Assembly: GCA_944321185.1 (NCBI GenBank) | Contig: CALUKH010000006.1 | Coordinates: forward strand, 1 to 64,000 | Origin: an uncultured Alistipes sp. | GTDB lineage: Bacteria > Bacteroidota > Bacteroidia > Bacteroidales > Rikenellaceae | Direction of reading: 5' to 3' | DNA length: 64,000 nt | Part shown: positions 7,942-16,487 of the stretch, piece after piece | Position numbering within the stretch: position 1 is the first letter of the stretch | How the letters are laid out: the number at the start of each line of letters is the position of its first letter | The notes under the pieces: model-generated | The model's input: the letters and a program-made list of their open reading frames with translations, nothing else | What the model was told of the DNA's origin: nothing | Databases searched by the model: none | Translations under genes and position numbers: made by a program

Positions 7942-9774
7942 ATGAGCGAGGGTGTCAAAAATTCGTTGAAGGAGCAGGTGGCCATGCTGCCCTTGTCGCC
8001 GGGGGTTTACCAGTTTGTGGACCGCACGGGGACGATCATTTACGTGGGCAAGGCCAAGAGTCTGCGCAAGCGGGTCTCGTCGTACTTCGTCAACTCGAAG
8101 GAACACAGCGCCAAGGTGCGGGTGCTGGTGCGGCAGATCGTCGAGATCCGCCACATCGTCGTGGGGAGCGAGACCGATGCGCTGTTGCTCGAGAATTCGC
8201 TCATCAAGACCCTCCAGCCGCGCTACAACATCCTCTTGAAGGATGACAAGACCTATCCGTGGATCGTCGTACGGCGCGAACCCTTCCCGCGGGTGCAGTC
8301 CACGCGGCAGCTCGTGCGCGACGGTTCGCAGTATTTCGGCCCCTACGGGTCGGTGATGATGCAGCACAGCGTGCTGGAGTTCATCCGCGAGGTGGTGCCG
8401 CTGCGGACCTGCAAGCTGAACCTCTCGCCCGAACAGATTGCCCGGGGACGCTATACGGTCTGCCTGCAGTACCACATCGGCAACTGCAAGGGCCCCTGCA
8501 TCGGCGCCCAGAGCGAGGAGGAGTACGACCGGCTGGTCGCGATGGTGGTTTCGGTGCTGAAGGGCGACCTGCGCCCCGTGCGCACGTACCTCGAGGGGGA
8601 GATGACGCGGGCGGCCGGCGAACTGAAGTTCGAACAGGCGCAGCGTTACAAACAGCGGCTCGATGCGCTGGACCACTATGCCGGCCGGTCGGTGATCGTC
8701 AGTGCGAAGATTGTCGACGTGGATGTCTTTTCGCTGCTGCCGGACGACGATGTGGCGTGGTGCAACTTCGTCCGCATCCGCCACGGATCGGTGGTGGGCG
8801 TGCAGACGGTGAAGCTCACGACGGGCGTCGACGGCGACGAGCGCGACATGCTGACGCTCGGCATCCAGTACATGGTCGAGAATGTGGCCGGCGGCGAACT
8901 GGCCCGCGAGGTGATCGTGCCGTTTCTGCCCTCGACGACGCTGCTGTTCGACGGTGTGACCTTCACCGTGCCCAAACGCGGCGAGAAGCTCGACCTGCTG
9001 GAGTTTTCGCGCAAGAGCGCCCGCATCTACCGCGCCGAGCAGCTCAAGAATCTGGAAATCCGCAACCCCGAACGTCATACCGAACGGCTGATGAATGCGC
9101 TGCAGAAGGAGCTTGGGCTCGACCGTCCGCCGCGTCATATCGAGTGTTTCGACAATTCGAACCTGCAGGGATCGCATCCCGTGGCGTCGTGCGTGGTTTT
9201 CCGCGACGGCAAGCCTTCGCGCAAGGAGTACCGCCACTTCAACATCAAGACGGTCGAGGGTCCGGACGATTACGCCTCGATGCGCGAGGTGGTCTACCGG
9301 CGTTACAGCCGCCTGCAGGCCGAAGGGGGTGAGATGCCCGATCTGGTGATTGCCGACGGCGGCAAGGGGCAGATGGGCATCATCCACGAGGTGCTGGAGG
9401 CGTTGGGGCTCGACATCCCGATTGCGGGTCTGGCGAAGGACGATCGTCACCGCACGGCCGAGCTCTACTGCGGTTATCCGCCGCTGCTGGTCGGACTGCG
9501 CCCCACCTCGCCGTTGTTCCACTTCCTGACGAGCATCCAGGACGAGGTGCACCGCTTTGCCATCACGTTCCACCGCCAGAAACGCAGCAAGGCGTTCATC
9601 CACAGTGAACTGGAACAGATCGAAGGGGTGGGGGCGAAGACCGTCGAGACGCTTCTGAAGCATTTCCGTACGGTGGAGAAGGTCCGGGCAGCGAATCCCG
9701 AGGAGTTGTCGGCTCTGATCGGTCCGGCCCGGGCACGCCGCGTGCGGGACTATTTCGATCGGGAAAAGGCGTAG
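7942..9774 (+). CDS. uvrC: Excinuclease ABC subunit C
   Basis: Nucleotide excision repair nuclease that makes both incisions with UvrB. 610 aa, standard length. Domains in order: GIY-YIG N-terminal nuclease (GVYQF at about 18 and IIYVGKAKSLRKRV about 33-46), the UVR domain that binds UvrB (about 205-240), the RNase H-like C-terminal nuclease (IECFDNSN about 398-405 with the catalytic Asp, VIADGGKGQ about 468-476), and helix-hairpin-helix DNA-binding motifs near the end (IEGVGAKTVETLLKHF). A single complete gene with a promoter directly before it; a tRNA gene follows. Confidence 0.97.
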   Translation: MSEGVKNSLKEQVAMLPLSPGVYQFVDRTGTIIYVGKAKSLRKRVSSYFVNSKEHSAKVRVLVRQIVEIRHIVVGSETDALLLENSLIKTLQPRYNILLKDDKTYPWIVVRREPFPRVQSTRQLVRDGSQYFGPYGSVMMQHSVLEFIREVVPLRTCKLNLSPEQIARGRYTVCLQYHIGNCKGPCIGAQSEEEYDRLVAMVVSVLKGDLRPVRTYLEGEMTRAAGELKFEQAQRYKQRLDALDHYAGRSVIVSAKIVDVDVFSLLPDDDVAWCNFVRIRHGSVVGVQTVKLTTGVDGDERDMLTLGIQYMVENVAGGELAREVIVPFLPSTTLLFDGVTFTVPKRGEKLDLLEFSRKSARIYRAEQLKNLEIRNPERHTERLMNALQKELGLDRPPRHIECFDNSNLQGSHPVASCVVFRDGKPSRKEYRHFNIKTVEGPDDYASMREVVYRRYSRLQAEGGEMPDLVIADGGKGQMGIIHEVLEALGLDIPIAGLAKDDRHRTAELYCGYPPLLVGLRPTSPLFHFLTSIQDEVHRFAITFHRQKRSKAFIHSELEQIEGVGAKTVETLLKHFRTVEKVRAANPEELSALIGPARARRVRDYFDREKA

Positions 9775-9891
9775 CCGGAGCTGTTTCAGAAGGGTCACCG
9801 ACGCCCGAACCGGGAGGCGGATCCGTCTGCTGGAGTGGGTTTTTGCCGGAAAATAATTTGGTGAAAATTCTTGCAAGCGCGGAATTTTTTC

Positions 9892-9899
9892 TATCTTTG
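9892..9899 (+). promoter_or_regulatory. Promoter -7 box of tRNA-Leu
   Basis: TATCTTTG with TTG 18 bp upstream (9871-9873), 32 bp before the mature 5' end of the tRNA. Confidence 0.6.
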
Positions 9900-9931
9900 T
9901 CCACCCGATTCGCCGCAGCAAGCGGAAATCA

Positions 9932-10018
9932 GCCCGGATGGCGGAATCGGTAGACGCGTTGGTCTCAAACACCAATGACAGCAATGTCGTGCCGGTTCGA
10001 CCCCGGCTCCGGGTACCA
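9932..10018 (+). tRNA. tRNA-Leu (anticodon CAA)
   Basis: 87 nt including an encoded CCA end. Acceptor arm GCCCGGA pairs with TCCGGGT (closing G-U), anticodon stem TTGGT/ACCAA encloses the loop CTCAAAC so the anticodon is CAA (reads UUG), there is a long variable arm as expected for a class II leucine tRNA, and the T arm contains GGTTCGACCCC. It is a single-gene transcript between its own promoter and a terminator at 10026-10058. Confidence 0.95.
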
Positions 10019-10025
10019 GGAAAAG

Positions 10026-10065
10026 ATCCCAATCAGCCAATAAACAGCTGGTTGGGATTTTTGTT
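10026..10065 (+). terminator. Intrinsic terminator after tRNA-Leu
   Basis: 12-bp stem (10026-10037 with 10047-10058, one G-U pair) followed by TTTTTGTTTT. It begins 8 nt after the tRNA CCA. Confidence 0.85.
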
Positions 10066-10255
10066 TTGCCCGCCGTGTCCGCATTTTGTCCGCATTTTTC
10101 GTGAGGTTGAGCCGGATGATTCCCAAGGCCGAATGCTTCGGATGCGAAAGAGAATGCGCTAACGCTCGGGTTTATTTACATGATTCTCTGCGGATTTCTT
10201 GCAAATGTCATTTATTCTTCCGAAATTTATATTCAATCAGCAGGTGCACCCCATC

Positions 10256-12709
10256 ATGAATATTTTTTCTCGAAAAACAATACTTTGGGTCTGCCTTTTT
10301 CTGGGGATTCTGTCGGTCGGCGCAGCGACTGCCCAGGAGAACCGCAATATCGTCGGGCGTCTGGTCGATGCGGCCAACAGCAAGGCGCTGGCTTATGCCA
10401 CCGTGGTTGCGCTGAATGACGAGGGTGTGCAGGCTGCTACGGCAATCACCTATCCCGACGGCCGTTTTTCGATCGGCCTGCCTCGCAAGGGCGATTATCA
10501 ACTGTGGTTTACCTTCGTAGGCTACCAGAGTTTTTCGAGGAAAATAACCTTCGACAACCGGGGCCAGGATCTCGGAACGGTTGCCCTGAAAGCCGGTGTG
10601 GAGGTGCAAAGTGTCGAGATCAAGGCCCGGCAGCTCGTGCGGCGCGAGGCGGACCGGCTGGTCTACGACGTGGCCGCGGATCCCGATGCCAAACGGATGC
10701 GGATGATGGAGATCATGAGCAAGGTTCCCGAACTGGAGATGAACGCCGCCAACGGGAATCTGCAATACGAGAATACGCCTGTCACCAAGATCTACGTCGA
10801 CAACCGGGAAAACGGCATGATCAACGTCAACCGTCAGTATCCGATGAACTTCATCCAGGCCAGTTACCTGTCGAAGGTCGAACTCGTGTTGCCCGGATCG
10901 CCCGAGTACAACAATACGGAGCCCATTCTGCTCCTCACGCTGGCGGCTCCGTTGCCCTACGGTTTTGCCGGACAGATCCGGGCCAACGCCTCGACCCGGG
11001 GCGACTACGCGGCCGGCATCAATGCGGTGGCCAACACGCCCTGGACCGGGATCGGTGTCAACTACCAGTTCGGTTACACCGACGCCCCGAAGCTGAGCAA
11101 CCGTACGCTGCGCGAAATGCTCGACCCGGAAAGCACCTACCAAACTCTGGACAATACGCAGACCTCGTGGAGCAACTCGCTGAGCCACAGCTTGGGACTG
11201 AATCTGTTCCGGCCGCTGTTCAACGAGAAGGTGGATCTGAATCTGGCACTCTCCACCCGCAAAAACACGTCGGACACTTACAGTGATGCCCGTTCTCAAA
11301 CTTTGAATGCCGCCGGTGAGGAGATCCGCTCGACGAGCAATACCACGCGCGGACACGAGGATTCGCCCATGCGGTTCAATGCCGGATTCACGATGAGCCA
11401 GAAGTGGGGCAAGGGCCGGGTCAAGCGGAACAACTACAACCTGAAGTACACCTATACCGATACGCGCACCAACAGCAACCAGTCGATGCTTTATACGCAG
11501 ACCGGTGCCGCGGATGAAAACCGGCTGGTCGCAGCGACCAGCGGTTCGCGCGAACACAACGTGAATTTCCGGATGCTGCTGGCCGATCCGGCCGCCCAGC
11601 GCAAATGGGCCGTGTATACGTATGCCGGATATATCAACCGCCTGTACGACAACGCCACCGACTACCAGCTGTACGATCCCGTTACGGATACGTTCCATTC
11701 CGAAGAGGAGCGTTTCGACGGACTGAACTACCGGCAGCAGGTAGCCTATGCCCGCGTACATTTCTTGGGCTCATTTTTCAAGCGGAAGTTGGTCTATGCG
11801 CTCTCGCTGCAGGGCGAAAACGTCAGCAACAAGGGAACTTTCCTCAGTACGGGCGGCAGCAAACTCGACTACCACGAATTCAACATCCTTCCGGTTGCCA
11901 ACCTTTCGCTGCGGCTCAAGCGGTTCAGCCTCGGAGCATCGTATCAGGGCAGTGTCCACCGGCCTGGCGTTTCGCAGCTCAACCCCTATGTGGACATCAC
12001 CGACCCGGAGAATCTTCGCACGGGAAATCCGCATCTGAAGGGTGAATATACCCACACTTTCGGCGGATCCGTCTCGCGCGAGTTTTCATCCAAGTGGATC
12101 AAAGGCCTGCTGCTCTCCTACGGATATGCCTTCACCAACAATGCCATCGAACGTATCACCTCTGTCGATGAGAACAACATCTCGATGACGACCTACGAAA
12201 ACATCGGCCGCAACAGCCGTCACGGTGTCAATCTTCTGTTGCGGTTGCAGCCGGCCCGCATCTTGCGGCTGAATTTCGGCGGCAGCTACACGAGCACTAC
12301 CTACGAATTTGCCTCGGCATCCTCCAATACGGTCAACAGCTTCATGGGCCATGCCAGCGCCACGCTGTCGGTGTGGGGCACCAGCATTTACTGCGGATGC
12401 CGGGTCCGGCCCTACACGATGTCGGCCCAGAGCCGCGACTTCACGATGTATCCGGACATGGAACTGCAGGTGTCGCGCTATTTCAGGAAACCACACCTGG
12501 GCGTCAGCCTCTTCATCACCGATCTGCTGCACCGCAGCCGACAGGTCCGGGAGGTGATCGGCGCCGAAACCTTCACGCAAACGGGTTACCGGCAGGTATT
12601 GGGGCGGATGTTCAGCTTTTCGGTCTACTGGCAGTTCGGCAAGTTCCGGCAGCCGCAGGCAATCGAGAGTGAGGCCTACGATACGAAACGCGCCGGACTT
12701 TTCGAATAG
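10256..12709 (+). CDS. TonB-linked outer-membrane beta-barrel protein with N-terminal carboxypeptidase-regulatory-like domain
   Basis: 817 aa from ATG 10256, chosen because it gives a clean signal peptide (MNIFSRKTILWVCLFLGILS, cleavage after TAQ). Residues about 30-110 form a CarboxypepD_reg-like domain (NIVGRLVDAANSKALAYATV, GDYQLWFTFVGYQSF). A plug-like region follows (about 130-240), then a large C-terminal barrel of the outer membrane protein beta-barrel family, ending in an aromatic-rich strand. There is no SusD partner next to it, so it is probably not a glycan importer of the SusCD type; the ligand is unknown. It is flanked by the tRNA terminator and a convergent phosphoesterase gene. 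Confidence 0.85.
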   Translation: MNIFSRKTILWVCLFLGILSVGAATAQENRNIVGRLVDAANSKALAYATVVALNDEGVQAATAITYPDGRFSIGLPRKGDYQLWFTFVGYQSFSRKITFDNRGQDLGTVALKAGVEVQSVEIKARQLVRREADRLVYDVAADPDAKRMRMMEIMSKVPELEMNAANGNLQYENTPVTKIYVDNRENGMINVNRQYPMNFIQASYLSKVELVLPGSPEYNNTEPILLLTLAAPLPYGFAGQIRANASTRGDYAAGINAVANTPWTGIGVNYQFGYTDAPKLSNRTLREMLDPESTYQTLDNTQTSWSNSLSHSLGLNLFRPLFNEKVDLNLALSTRKNTSDTYSDARSQTLNAAGEEIRSTSNTTRGHEDSPMRFNAGFTMSQKWGKGRVKRNNYNLKYTYTDTRTNSNQSMLYTQTGAADENRLVAATSGSREHNVNFRMLLADPAAQRKWAVYTYAGYINRLYDNATDYQLYDPVTDTFHSEEERFDGLNYRQQVAYARVHFLGSFFKRKLVYALSLQGENVSNKGTFLSTGGSKLDYHEFNILPVANLSLRLKRFSLGASYQGSVHRPGVSQLNPYVDITDPENLRTGNPHLKGEYTHTFGGSVSREFSSKWIKGLLLSYGYAFTNNAIERITSVDENNISMTTYENIGRNSRHGVNLLLRLQPARILRLNFGGSYTSTTYEFASASSNTVNSFMGHASATLSVWGTSIYCGCRVRPYTMSAQSRDFTMYPDMELQVSRYFRKPHLGVSLFITDLLHRSRQVREVIGAETFTQTGYRQVLGRMFSFSVYWQFGKFRQPQAIESEAYDTKRAGLFE

Positions 12710-12857
12710 GGGTTGACGACCGATAAGGAACATCCATGTCGATGGTCGCCGGGATGGCTTTTCGCATGGGCCTGTCTGCGGAGTGATCGTATTCCGGCTC
12801 TATCTGGGTGCCTGACGGGGGACCGGTTCCAGCGCGATTGAACGCTGCGTGTTTGTT

Positions 12858-14348
12858 TTATCGGCCGACTCCCTCTTTCCAATCCGGACAGGAGCCGATG
12901 GCCCTCCGGAATTCGAACGGTTCAAGTCCCCGCGTATCGGAGACCCGGAAATAAAGCCAGCGATCGCCCGTCAGCAGAGAATCCGGCAGTTGAGCCTCCC
13001 ACAGATGGGGCGACGCCGCTCGCCGCCTGAGCGGAGTGCGACGGGCAAATCCGGTCGGATAACCTCCGTCATGATTCATGTAAATGACCCGCAGCACGGC
13101 GGGAGCTACCCGTTCAGCGCGTGCCATTGTGTGCCACTGTTTTCCGTCGACGCTGTACTCTACGGAGGTGGTTTCGCCGCCTCCGTAGACGTTCAGGACC
13201 ATCCATCCGCGGGGTTCCTTGTTCAGCGGATCGATTTTCCGGTCCGTCGAATCAACGCCGGCAATCCACAGATCGGACTGCACGTCGGCATCCAATCCGA
13301 TCCCCTTGAAGCGGAATGCGTACGTTCCGTTCCGGAAATCGAACACGAAATACCCCCGGGGCGTTCCGCACTGCTGCAACGCCACGGGAACTCCCCACGG
13401 ATCGCACTCTCCGGTCCACCACGAACCACAGCAGGCTCCGACCGAGACTTCCGAGATTCGGTCGTTCCACTCCCGGCGGAAAACCGTGTGGGCATGCGCC
13501 GAGAGGATCAGCACGCGATGCTCGCCCAACAGGGAGAAGATCGCCTCCCGGTTCTTCATCCGGGCCATGGGGACATGCTGGCACAACACGAAGAGGGTCT
13601 TTTTCGGAGCCTTGCCGACCAGTTGCCGCAGGAAGCGGAGCTGAGCCTCGGACAGACCGTCGGAGGCCGCCTCCACGTTGTTGAGCAGCACGAAACAGCA
13701 CTCTCCGCGGAAGAAGGCCGCAATGTCGCTTCCGATCCGTTTGCGAAACTCCGTACCGGTCCGGGGCTTGACCCGGATGTCGAGGTCGTGGTTGCCGATC
13801 ACGGTCCAGACCGGTTGCGGCAGCAGCCCCAAAGCCCCGGCGGCAGCCCCCATCAGCGAAGGATCGTCGTTGACCAGGTCGCCCATGTGAATTACCTCCG
13901 CCAGATCGTTGCGTGAGCCCACCTCACTGAGGACCGTCTGCCGGGCCAGCTCCAGCTGCTCGGGTGTATCAACCTGGATGTCACCCAGAACCGCCATCCG
14001 GAAATTCGCCGGTGCAGTGACCGGCTGAAGCGCAAAATCGACCGTTACGGTCGTATCGGCAACCCTCTGACCGCCATTTTGCAACCCATGGGGTGTCATT
14101 GCATAACCGTCCGGAAGGATCGGGAAGAGTACGCGGTCCGGTTCGACCGAGATCCGGTAACGACCGCGACGGTCGCTCCAGACGATCGTGTCCCCGTCGG
14201 AGATCCCTATTTCACGCAACACGCGCTCGCCACGATCCATCCGTCCGTTGCCGTTCGCATCGCGGAAGACCCGTCCCGAGATCTCAACACCCCGGGCCGG
14301 CAGGGCCAGCCCCGCCAATCCTGCCAAAATAAGCCACCAATGTTTCAT
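12858..14348 (-). CDS. Calcineurin-like metallophosphoesterase with N- and C-terminal accessory domains
   Basis: 496 aa secreted or periplasmic enzyme (signal peptide MKHWWLILAGLAGLALPARG). N-terminal beta domain about 21-100 (ISGRVFRDANGNGRMDRGER, a short SdrD-like/MetallophosN fold with Asp/Asn-rich loop). Metallophosphoesterase core follows: GDIQ (first metal Asp), VIHMGDLVNDD, VIGNHDLD (the GNHD motif), then CQHVPMAR and SAHAHT with the metal His residues. A C-terminal MetallophosC-like domain completes it. It is the last gene of the SusCD locus, separated from the gene before it by a terminator-like hairpin (14361-14396), so it may be expressed at a lower level. Substrate unknown; phospho-sugar, nucleotide or phosphodiester are possible. 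Confidence 0.85.
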   Translation of the reverse strand: MKHWWLILAGLAGLALPARGVEISGRVFRDANGNGRMDRGERVLREIGISDGDTIVWSDRRGRYRISVEPDRVLFPILPDGYAMTPHGLQNGGQRVADTTVTVDFALQPVTAPANFRMAVLGDIQVDTPEQLELARQTVLSEVGSRNDLAEVIHMGDLVNDDPSLMGAAAGALGLLPQPVWTVIGNHDLDIRVKPRTGTEFRKRIGSDIAAFFRGECCFVLLNNVEAASDGLSEAQLRFLRQLVGKAPKKTLFVLCQHVPMARMKNREAIFSLLGEHRVLILSAHAHTVFRREWNDRISEVSVGACCGSWWTGECDPWGVPVALQQCGTPRGYFVFDFRNGTYAFRFKGIGLDADVQSDLWIAGVDSTDRKIDPLNKEPRGWMVLNVYGGGETTSVEYSVDGKQWHTMARAERVAPAVLRVIYMNHDGGYPTGFARRTPLRRRAASPHLWEAQLPDSLLTGDRWLYFRVSDTRGLEPFEFRRAIGSCPDWKEGVGR

Positions 14349-14360
14349 ATCGTTTGATTC

Positions 14361-14396
14361 AAAAAAAGCCCGGGACCGGGCATCCGGTTCCGGGCT
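14361..14396 (-). terminator. Intrinsic terminator inside the SusCD locus
   Basis: On the minus strand a GC-rich imperfect stem (about 12 bp with one mismatch, 14368-14396) is followed by seven T residues (14361-14367). It lies between the beta-propeller lipoprotein gene and the metallophosphoesterase gene, so it could end the main transcript or set a lower level for the last gene. Confidence 0.75.
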
Positions 14397-14420
14397 GATC
14401 GGTTACAGATCCTGCGGAGA

Positions 14421-15968
14421 CTATTCCGGCAGGTCGTCGGGTTCGGTGTCGAACTTGTAGAGGTGCAGCGATTTGAGTTCGCCCTTGTCAACGAAGGCGG
14501 CATAACCCACACCGTTCGCATCGAATTCGAGCGCTGCGTAGCTTCCCATCTCGACCGATCCCAAAGCCACGGGATCATCCCACTGCTTGGTATCGGCGTT
14601 CAGCATCACGACATACGGGATGTTGGTATCGAGGTTCTTGTAGAAAACTACCGGCTGATCGTTGTAGAGTCTGATGATAAACGTCGACGATGTAGACATT
14701 CCGCCGGTTGCCTTGTCCAGAATCGGAGTAGCGACGCGGGTCCAGGTCGACTCGCCCGGAGCGCACTTGTAGACGGTGATGTACCACGTACCGTTGGTAT
14801 CCTCGTCACCGCCGGCGCAGAGATAAACCGTACCGTCCGAAGCCACGGCAAACGAAGCGTCTACCATGTTGGTCTGCGACATGCCGGCCGGAAGGGCATT
14901 GACCACAGGCTGCCAGCTGCCGTTGTTGTACTTGAAGACAAAATAGGTGCCCGGTGCATTCTGAACCAGACCGCACAGATAGAGCGTATTGTTGAAGACG
15001 CCCATGTGATAGCCGTAAATGGTCTTGCCCTGGATGTCGGAGATCACGTTGTTCTCGCTCCAGCTCTGACCGTTGAAATAGTTGACGTCCAGATCACGGC
15101 GAGCGACGGCTCCGGCGGCAGCATTGGCTCGGAATGCGACAATGGGGTTCTTCGTGGCCGGATCGATTCCGATGGCGCTGTCATATCCCGTCGTACCGAA
15201 CTTCGAGCCCACCTGCGTCCAGGTAGAGCCGCTTCCCGTATAGACGTAATATTTCCGGTCATAGGTCGAACCGTCCGAAAGTTTGGCGCTGTTGTAGTAA
15301 GCGGCGTAGATCTTGCCGTCGGCATCGGCCGCAATGCTGATGTTCGAAGCGTCGATCAGCGTATTCTCCGAGTTGTAGGTGAACTCCGAGCCGGCGGTCA
15401 TGTTCGTGCCGTCGAACGAAGCAACCACACCGGCCTCCACTTCATTGGCATTCACGCGCGAGATGAAGAAGTACGGGGCGTTGTCCTTCGGCGAGATGCA
15501 CATGGCGAACTCGCCGTTCTCCAGACCGTTGTCGTTGTAGACGGCCACTTCGGACCAAACCTTCTCGAGGATCTTGCCCACGCGGACCGTATAGCTGGCC
15601 GAAACGTTGGCCGTCTCGTTGCGGACGATGTAGTCGACGGGGTAGGTGAAGTCGTTGGCCGTCTGGCCGCTGATCTGCTCGGTCGAGCCCACATAGACCT
15701 TGTTGCCCTCCGCCGTGGTGAAACGTGCGACGAGCGCCGTCTTGTCGACCTCCTCGGGCAGACGGATGATCATATCCTGGCCCACCGTAGCGACATAATC
15801 CTGCGTCAGCGACGCATTATCCTCAGCATAAAAGCCATAGGTCAGCAACTTGGCCTCACCCTGAGTGGTCGATCCGTTACCGCCGTCATCCGTATTGCTG
15901 TCGGAGCAGCTCCAAGCGATCGCCATGCTAGCCGCGATGGCGACCCAAGCAAATAAGAATCGTTTCAT
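14421..15968 (-). CDS. Predicted surface lipoprotein with N-terminal Ig-like region and C-terminal beta-propeller-like repeats
   Basis: 515 aa. Lipoprotein signal MKRFLFAWVAIAASMAIAWS with lipid Cys in AWSCSDSNTDD, followed by acidic/Ser-rich residues typical of surface-exposed lipoproteins in this phylum. Residues about 35-130 resemble the Ig-like cadherin/DUF5018-type module found after SusD proteins (YTVRVGKI end). The rest has repeating blade-like blocks (DGKIYAAYYN, PIVAFRANA, NTLYLCGLVQ, TVYLCAGGDE, GVGYAAFVDKG), which suggests a propeller of about six blades. Position after SusD implies a substrate-binding or hydrolytic helper at the cell surface. An alternative ATG two codons upstream exists (15974). 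Family not recognised. Confidence 0.75.
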   Translation of the reverse strand: MKRFLFAWVAIAASMAIAWSCSDSNTDDGGNGSTTQGEAKLLTYGFYAEDNASLTQDYVATVGQDMIIRLPEEVDKTALVARFTTAEGNKVYVGSTEQISGQTANDFTYPVDYIVRNETANVSASYTVRVGKILEKVWSEVAVYNDNGLENGEFAMCISPKDNAPYFFISRVNANEVEAGVVASFDGTNMTAGSEFTYNSENTLIDASNISIAADADGKIYAAYYNSAKLSDGSTYDRKYYVYTGSGSTWTQVGSKFGTTGYDSAIGIDPATKNPIVAFRANAAAGAVARRDLDVNYFNGQSWSENNVISDIQGKTIYGYHMGVFNNTLYLCGLVQNAPGTYFVFKYNNGSWQPVVNALPAGMSQTNMVDASFAVASDGTVYLCAGGDEDTNGTWYITVYKCAPGESTWTRVATPILDKATGGMSTSSTFIIRLYNDQPVVFYKNLDTNIPYVVMLNADTKQWDDPVALGSVEMGSYAALEFDANGVGYAAFVDKGELKSLHLYKFDTEPDDLPE

Positions 15969-15997
15969 AAGCATTGATATTTAGTGAAAAGAAAGGT

Positions 15998-16474
15998 TTA
16001 ACGTTTGGTGATCGTGTATTCGGAGCCGAGATGATCGGGACCGGGCCGACCGATCTGGACCGACGGATTGCTGCACGACCGCAGCACGATCCGCACGGTA
16101 TTGTCCTTCGTGGCATCGAGTTCGTGCTTGAGCCATTCGATACGGATCGGCATCGTATAGATTCCCTTCGTGAAGGTGATCGGGCTGGCGGTCGAGGCTA
16201 CGGTCTTGAAGTCCACGCCCTCGGTCAGGCCGTTTCCGACGACCAGATCGTAGGTCACCTGCACGTCGCCATCCAGTGCCGGAGTGACCAGATAGACGTA
16301 GTAGGTTCCCAGATAGTTCTGACTGTCCCAGTCGATCGTTGACGCCGAAGCGCCGTTGGCATCGGCCAGATAGACGAAGGCATCGTCGAAGATCACCTGC
16401 TCGTTCGTCGAGCAGGAGGAGCCTCCCGCGGCCAGCAGCAGCGAGGCGCCCCACAGAAAAAGTGCCTTTTTCAT
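15998..16474 (-). CDS. Small lipoprotein of a SusCD locus (DUF4843/DUF1735-like)
   Basis: 158 aa. Signal peptide MKKALFLWGASLLLAAGGSS with lipid Cys in SSCSTNEQ. One beta-sandwich-like domain follows (VYLADANGAS, QNYLGTYYVYLVTPALDGDV, TMPIRIEWLKHELDATK, TVRIVLRSCSN), a pattern seen in short lipoproteins coded directly after SusD in Bacteroidota (DUF4843 or BT_3987-type N-terminal domain). Start at 16474 is preferred because it gives the lipoprotein signal. Probably a glycan- or peptide-binding accessory protein on the cell surface; family assignment is tentative. Confidence 0.75.
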   Translation of the reverse strand: MKKALFLWGASLLLAAGGSSCSTNEQVIFDDAFVYLADANGASASTIDWDSQNYLGTYYVYLVTPALDGDVQVTYDLVVGNGLTEGVDFKTVASTASPITFTKGIYTMPIRIEWLKHELDATKDNTVRIVLRSCSNPSVQIGRPGPDHLGSEYTITKR

Positions 16475-16487
16475 AGTCGTAACGTTT

